From: JAFIEN01 sp051859505
Lineage (GTDB): Bacteria; Pseudomonadota; Alphaproteobacteria; Rhodobacterales; Rhodobacteraceae
Assembly: GCA_051859505.1 (NCBI GenBank)
Contig: JBHYFN010000017.1
Span: 1-64,000 of the forward strand
DNA length: 64,000 nt
Direction of reading: 5' to 3'
The notes beneath the pieces are model-generated. The model was given only the letters and a program-made list of their open reading frames with translations. It ran no database searches and was not told the DNA's origin. The number at the start of each line of letters is the position of its first letter. The stretch's first letter is position 1. Of the stretch, positions 61,407 to 64,000 are shown piece by piece. The position numbers were made by a program, and so were the translations under genes.

Positions 61407-62531
61407 ATGACCGAAACGATCACCCGCGACGCGCCCGCGCTCGCCCTCCCGCCCCTTGGCCCCGGAGATCCGGCGCCGCATTTCTCTGCCGCCACGCCTT
61501 CGACCCCGCGGTTCACCTTCGATGTGGTGGCCGGGCGGCATCTGCTTCTTCTGTTCGTGGGCAGCAGCGCCGATCCGCAATCGGCCGCCGCGATCGCCGC
61601 GATGCGGGCGATGCCCGAGGTCTTTGACGATACCCATGCCGCCTGTTTCGTCGTGACCAACGACCCAGCCGATGCCGGACGCCTGCCCGAACAGATCCCC
61701 GGCCATCGCGTGTTTCACGATTTCGACCGGGCGGTGTCGAGGCTCTATCATCGGGTGGCGCCGAATGGGGCGATCGCCCGGGCCTGGGTTCTGATCGATC
61801 CGACGATGCGCGTCCGCGCCGTGATTCCCTTCCGCCCCGACCAGTCCGACCGGGACGAGGCCATCGCCCGGCTGCGCGCCCTACCCGCGCCCGCGCTTTA
61901 CGCCGGGATGCCGCTGCAGGCGCCGATCCTTGTGTTGCCGGATGTGTTCGAGCCTGCGCTCTGCGACCATCTGATCGCGCTTTACGAGGAGAAGGGCGGC
62001 ATCGCCTCGGGCTTCATGCGCGAGGTCGACGGCAAGACCGTCCCGGTCCACGACACCTCGCACAAAAGCCGCAGCGACCTTGTGATCGAGGACAAGGCCC
62101 TGATCAGCGCGATCCAGACGCGGTTCATCCGCCGGGTGGTGCCCGAGATCGCCAAGATCCACCAGTTTCACGCGACCAGGATGGAGCGCTATATCGTCGG
62201 CTGCTACACGGCCGAGGATGGCGGCCATTTCCGCGCCCATCGCGACAACACGACCAAGGGCACCGCGCACCGCCGCTTTGCCGTCTCGATCAACCTGAAT
62301 ACCGAGTTCGAGGGCGGCGAGGTCAGCTTTCCCGAATACGGGCCGCAAAGCTTCAAGGCGCCCAAGGGGGGCGCGGTGGTGTTTTCCTGTTCGCTGCTGC
62401 ATGCGGTCAGCCGGGTCACGGCGGGGCGGCGCTATGCGTTCCTGCCGTTTCTCTATGACGATGCCGCGGCGGCGATCCGCGAACAGAACCTCGGCTTCAT
62501 CGCCTCTGCGCCCGGCCAGCCAGGGCCGTGA
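61407..62531 (+). CDS. Redoxin-like domain fused to a 2OG-Fe(II) oxygenase
   Basis: 374 residues. Residues about 15-150 follow a peroxiredoxin/TlpA pattern (GDPAPHFSAATP, LLLLFVGSSADPQSA, ARAWVLIDPTMRVRAVIPF), but the peroxidatic cysteine position is not a cysteine. Residues about 165-365 are a prolyl-4-hydroxylase-like domain: HFRAHRDN supplies the His-x-Asp iron ligands, HAVSRVTAGRRY the distal His and the Arg for 2-oxoglutarate, with FAVSINLNTEFEGGEVSFPEYG between. Probably hydroxylates a protein or small molecule. Start at ATG 61407. Confidence 0.8.
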   Translation: MTETITRDAPALALPPLGPGDPAPHFSAATPSTPRFTFDVVAGRHLLLLFVGSSADPQSAAAIAAMRAMPEVFDDTHAACFVVTNDPADAGRLPEQIPGHRVFHDFDRAVSRLYHRVAPNGAIARAWVLIDPTMRVRAVIPFRPDQSDRDEAIARLRALPAPALYAGMPLQAPILVLPDVFEPALCDHLIALYEEKGGIASGFMREVDGKTVPVHDTSHKSRSDLVIEDKALISAIQTRFIRRVVPEIAKIHQFHATRMERYIVGCYTAEDGGHFRAHRDNTTKGTAHRRFAVSINLNTEFEGGEVSFPEYGPQSFKAPKGGAVVFSCSLLHAVSRVTAGRRYAFLPFLYDDAAAAIREQNLGFIASAPGQPGP

Positions 62532-62978
62532 CGCGCATCAGCCCGCGCGGCCCACGGGGTGCGGGGCCCACGGGGTGCGCGGCGGTGACCGGACGATTCG
62601 CCTGCCGCGGCCCCTGACGCCGGAAAGCCGGCCTTCGGCGGGGTCGGGGGAGCGGGCGGGGGCGTCACGAAAAGGTAACTTTTCTGACCTAAACTGAGGG
62701 ATCGCCCCGCCCTGTCCCTTGACGAAACCGCCGCTGGCCGTTCACAGGGCGCCCGTTTTGCAGGCAAGTCTTCCAGCTTTTCGGCAGAACCGGCCGCGTC
62801 GTTGCAGGGTCGCCTGCGGAACAAGCGAGGCGCCTTGAATTAGGTCAGCAATTCGTATGCATTTGCTGCATGGCAGCATTGCCGAAAGGGGTCATTGTGC
62901 AAGCGCAGCATTCGCCTATCTTCAGTCTCGACAGCGCTAACAGTAGGGCGCTGGTAACGAGAGCAGAAGAAAAGAGAG
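62532..62978. other. Intergenic region before the DUF1127 gene
   Basis: 447 bases without a credible gene. Two exact-but-one 16-base units (GGCCCACGGGGTGCGG, GGCCCACGGGGTGCGC) stand in tandem at 62549-62580. The AT-richer part from about 62820 onward leads into the DUF1127 promoter. Confidence 0.5.
62895..62922 (+). promoter_or_regulatory. Candidate heat-shock-sigma type promoter of the DUF1127-cuckoo RNA locus
   Basis: TTGTGC (62895-62900), 16 bases, TATCTT (62917-62922), about 50-55 bases upstream of the start codon. In R. sphaeroides the equivalent locus is transcribed from an RpoHI/RpoHII promoter with TTG and CTAT-type elements; CCTATCT here is compatible. Identification is by eye and uncertain. 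Confidence 0.4.
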
Positions 62979-63200
62979 ATGAACATGGCTTACGCAACCG
63001 AGACCCGTACCGGTGTCCTGTCGGTCGGCCAGCGGATCAACGAATTCCGGGCGACCCTCGAGGATCGTCTGGCGAAATACAAGATGTATCGCGCCACCAT
63101 GCTCGAGCTGAACACGCTCAGCGACCGCGATCTGGCCGATCTGGGCATCAGCCGCGCGATGATCAAGGACATCGCGGCCACCGCCGCCTACGGCAAGTGA
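62979..63200 (+). CDS. ccaF1: DUF1127 small protein, CcaF1-like RNA-binding factor
   Basis: 73 residues with the C-terminal DUF1127 motif MLELNTLSDRDLADLGISRA. It begins directly before a series of CCUCCUCCC hairpins, the same layout as R. sphaeroides CcaF1 (RSP_6037) upstream of CcsR1-4; there the protein binds RNA and affects CcsR maturation. Start at ATG 62979 (MNMAYATE); a second ATG is two codons on. The ribosome site is only AAGAGAG, with no GGAGG complementary to the downstream loops. It has 10 basic residues, fitting RNA contact. Confidence 0.85.
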   Translation: MNMAYATETRTGVLSVGQRINEFRATLEDRLAKYKMYRATMLELNTLSDRDLADLGISRAMIKDIAATAAYGK

Positions 63201-63210
63201 ATTTCCTTTC

Positions 63211-63241
63211 GGTCGGGCTTTCCTCCTCCCTTGTCCCGACC
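63211..63241 (+). ncRNA. Cuckoo (CcsR-type) sRNA hairpin 1
   Basis: Stem GGTCGGG / CCCGACC, 7 base pairs, with loop containing CCTCCTCCC at 63222-63230. It starts 11 bases after the DUF1127 stop. The loop can pair with GGGAGGAGG, an extended Shine-Dalgarno. Confidence 0.85.
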
Positions 63242-63249
63242 GGATCCGC

Positions 63250-63282
63250 GCCTGCCCCCGACCTCCTCCCCGGGGCGTGGGC
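63250..63282 (+). ncRNA. Cuckoo (CcsR-type) sRNA hairpin 2
   Basis: Core stem CCCCG / CGGGG, extended outward imperfectly by GCC / GGC; loop A plus CCTCCTCCC at 63262-63270. The least regular stem of the series. Confidence 0.75.
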
Positions 63283-63291
63283 GTGACCAGA

Positions 63292-63323
63292 GCGGCGGCA
63301 CCACCTCCTCCCGGTGCCGCCGC
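63292..63323 (+). ncRNA. Cuckoo (CcsR-type) sRNA hairpin 3
   Basis: Perfect 11-base-pair stem GCGGCGGCACC / GGTGCCGCCGC; loop A plus CCTCCTCCC at 63304-63312. Stem nearly the same as those of hairpins 7 and 9. Confidence 0.88.
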
Positions 63324-63339
63324 CTCTGACAACCTGATA

Positions 63340-63369
63340 CCGGCGGCGCACCTCCTCCCGCGCGGCCGG
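63340..63369 (+). ncRNA. Cuckoo (CcsR-type) sRNA hairpin 4
   Basis: Stem CCGGCGGCGC / GCGCGGCCGG with one internal G-G mismatch; loop A plus CCTCCTCCC at 63351-63359. Confidence 0.82.
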
Positions 63370-63379
63370 AAACCGGAGA

Positions 63380-63404
63380 CCGGATCACCTCCTCCCTGAT
63401 CCGG
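63380..63404 (+). ncRNA. Cuckoo (CcsR-type) sRNA hairpin 5
   Basis: Perfect 8-base-pair stem CCGGATCA / TGATCCGG; the loop is exactly CCTCCTCCC (63388-63396). The shortest and most compact member. Confidence 0.88.
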
Positions 63405-63422
63405 GATCCACAAAGACCGGAT

Positions 63423-63453
63423 GCACCGTCCTTCCTCCTCCCTGGACGGGTGC
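63423..63453 (+). ncRNA. Cuckoo (CcsR-type) sRNA hairpin 6
   Basis: Stem CCGTCC / GGACGG, extended by GCAC / GTGC past one bulged G; loop TTCCTCCTCCCT with the motif at 63434-63442. Confidence 0.85.
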
Positions 63454-63462
63454 AGACGTAAA

Positions 63463-63498
63463 GGCGGCGGCACCTTCCTCCTCCCTGGTGCCGTCGCC
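63463..63498 (+). ncRNA. Cuckoo (CcsR-type) sRNA hairpin 7
   Basis: 12-base-pair stem GGCGGCGGCACC / GGTGCCGTCGCC with one G-U pair; loop TTCCTCCTCCCT, motif at 63477-63485. Longest stem of the series. Confidence 0.88.
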
Positions 63499-63516
63499 AC
63501 CCCTGAATTCGGATCG

Positions 63517-63545
63517 GGCGCCCTCCTCCTCCTCCCTTGGGTGCC
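63517..63545 (+). ncRNA. Cuckoo (CcsR-type) sRNA hairpin 8, expanded loop
   Basis: Stem GGCGCCC / GGGTGCC with one G-U pair; the loop has an additional CCT unit, giving CCTCCTCCTCCC; canonical nonamer at 63528-63536. Confidence 0.82.
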
Positions 63546-63556
63546 TGAAGACTGGA

Positions 63557-63588
63557 ACGGCGGCACCACCTCCTCCCGGTGCCGCCGT
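63557..63588 (+). ncRNA. Cuckoo (CcsR-type) sRNA hairpin 9
   Basis: Perfect 11-base-pair stem ACGGCGGCACC / GGTGCCGCCGT; loop A plus CCTCCTCCC at 63569-63577. Its 3' arm runs directly into a T-tract, so this copy also serves as terminator of the locus. Confidence 0.9.
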
Positions 63589-63594
63589 TTTTTT
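63557..63594 (+). terminator. Intrinsic terminator of the DUF1127-cuckoo RNA transcript
   Basis: The hairpin 9 stem is followed by seven consecutive T (63588-63594), a standard Rho-independent terminator. None of the first eight hairpins has a T-tract, so one transcript should cover the gene and all nine hairpins before processing. Confidence 0.85.
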
Positions 63595-63640
63595 CTGTCC
63601 AGACGATGGCCCTGACTATTGCCCCGACGATGGCCCCGCC

Positions 63641-64000
63641 TCAGCCGCGCTCGTCTTTCGGCGATTGCATCACGATATGCGAGGTGATCGAGCGCACCAC
63701 CGGGACGGTTCCCAGAACCTCGGTGTGAAAGCTCTTGTAGGCGGCCAGATCCCGCGCCTCGACCCGCAGAAGATATTCGAACGCCCCCGCGATGTTGTGG
63801 CATTCGACAACCTCGGGCGCGGCCTGCATCGCGCGTTCGAACCGGTCCTGCGCGGCCTTGGTATGCTCTGACAGCCCCACCGCGACATAGACGACATAGC
63901 CCCGCCCCGCCTTGGCCGGATCCAGCACCGCGCGATAGCCCCGAATCACGCCCCGCCGTTCCAGATCCTGCACCCGGCGCAGACAGGCCGAGGGCGAGAG
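63641..64000 (-). CDS. Lrp/AsnC-family transcriptional regulator (5' part beyond the window)
   Basis: Partial: 119 C-terminal residues visible; the gene continues past base 64000. The end of the helix-turn-helix is seen in LSPSACLRRVQDLERRGVIRG, then the RAM/AsnC domain (GYVVYVAVGLSEHTKAAQDRF; VECHNIAGAFEYLLRVEARDL; VRSITSHIVMQ). Lrp-type regulators respond to amino acids. It converges on the cuckoo RNA array with 46 bases between its stop and the array terminator. An internal ATG at 63973 is not the true start, since the DNA-binding helix precedes it. Confidence 0.9.
   Translation of the reverse strand, partial: LSPSACLRRVQDLERRGVIRGYRAVLDPAKAGRGYVVYVAVGLSEHTKAAQDRFERAMQAAPEVVECHNIAGAFEYLLRVEARDLAAYKSFHTEVLGTVPVVRSITSHIVMQSPKDERG

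Noticed and set aside
63211..63588. Regular CCTCCTCCC repeats resembling a CRISPR array
   Set aside because: The repeated part is only 9 bases, each lies in the loop of its own hairpin, spacing is irregular and there are no cas genes. The cuckoo RNA explanation fits every copy.
1..64000. tRNA or rRNA genes, prophage or transposase genes
   Set aside because: No tRNA T-loop pattern in a cloverleaf context, no rRNA segments and no transposase or integrase motifs were seen in any reading.

Overview
The window is high-GC DNA from an alphaproteobacterium, most likely a member of the Rhodobacteraceae (Rhodobacter, Rhodovulum or Paracoccus-like). Support comes from the NAD-dependent fdsGBACD formate dehydrogenase locus, the linked ccmABCDG and secDF-yajC genes, a dcw cluster starting mraZ-rsmH-ftsL-ftsI, and above all a DUF1127 gene followed by an array of CCUCCUCCC-loop hairpins, the layout known in Rhodobacter sphaeroides as ccaF1-CcsR ('cuckoo' RNAs).

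Layout. 1-7.3 kb: LysR regulator and the soluble molybdenum formate dehydrogenase operon (+). 7.3-13.9 kb: a sugar-type ABC importer with a D-2-hydroxyacid dehydrogenase (-), divergent from an SDR dehydrogenase (+) whose promoter carries a GntR/FCD-like operator. 13.9-21.5 kb (-): phosphohexomutase, cytochrome c maturation genes ccmG-D-C-B-A, a Mth938-like protein, secF-secD-yajC. 21.9-25 kb: 3-hydroxyisobutyrate dehydrogenase-like gene, a small lipoprotein and homoserine dehydrogenase. 25.1-28.5 kb (-): an energy-coupling-factor type metal importer whose promoter overlaps a full GTATGA-N16-TCATAC NikR-type operator, so nickel is the likely substrate. 28.6-43.5 kb (+): a cupin-type XRE regulator with two matching inverted repeats in front of it, then a tightly coupled peptide/opine-type ABC importer, a GAF protein, hydantoinase/oxoprolinase subunits, an Asp/Glu/hydantoin-racemase family enzyme, an M24 peptidase, an MDR dehydrogenase and a second HyuB. 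43.6-49.7 kb: DASS carboxylate transporter, malonyl-CoA-synthetase-like ligase and a P-type ATPase. 49.9-60.6 kb (-): dcw genes mraZ, rsmH, ftsL, ftsI, murE, murF, mraY, a TPR protein and murD; ftsW-murG-murC do not follow. 61.4-64 kb: redoxin-like/2OG-Fe(II) oxygenase fusion, the DUF1127-cuckoo RNA locus with nine hairpins, and the 3' part of an Lrp/AsnC regulator.

The strongest unusual element is the nine-member CCUCCUCCC hairpin array at 63211-63594, against the four copies described in R. sphaeroides. Other signals are the NikR operator, the twin XRE operators, a family of intergenic palindromic repeats whose arms covary between copies, and a 10-bp phased TGGGN array upstream of mraZ. All calls come from reading the sequence; no database search was run.
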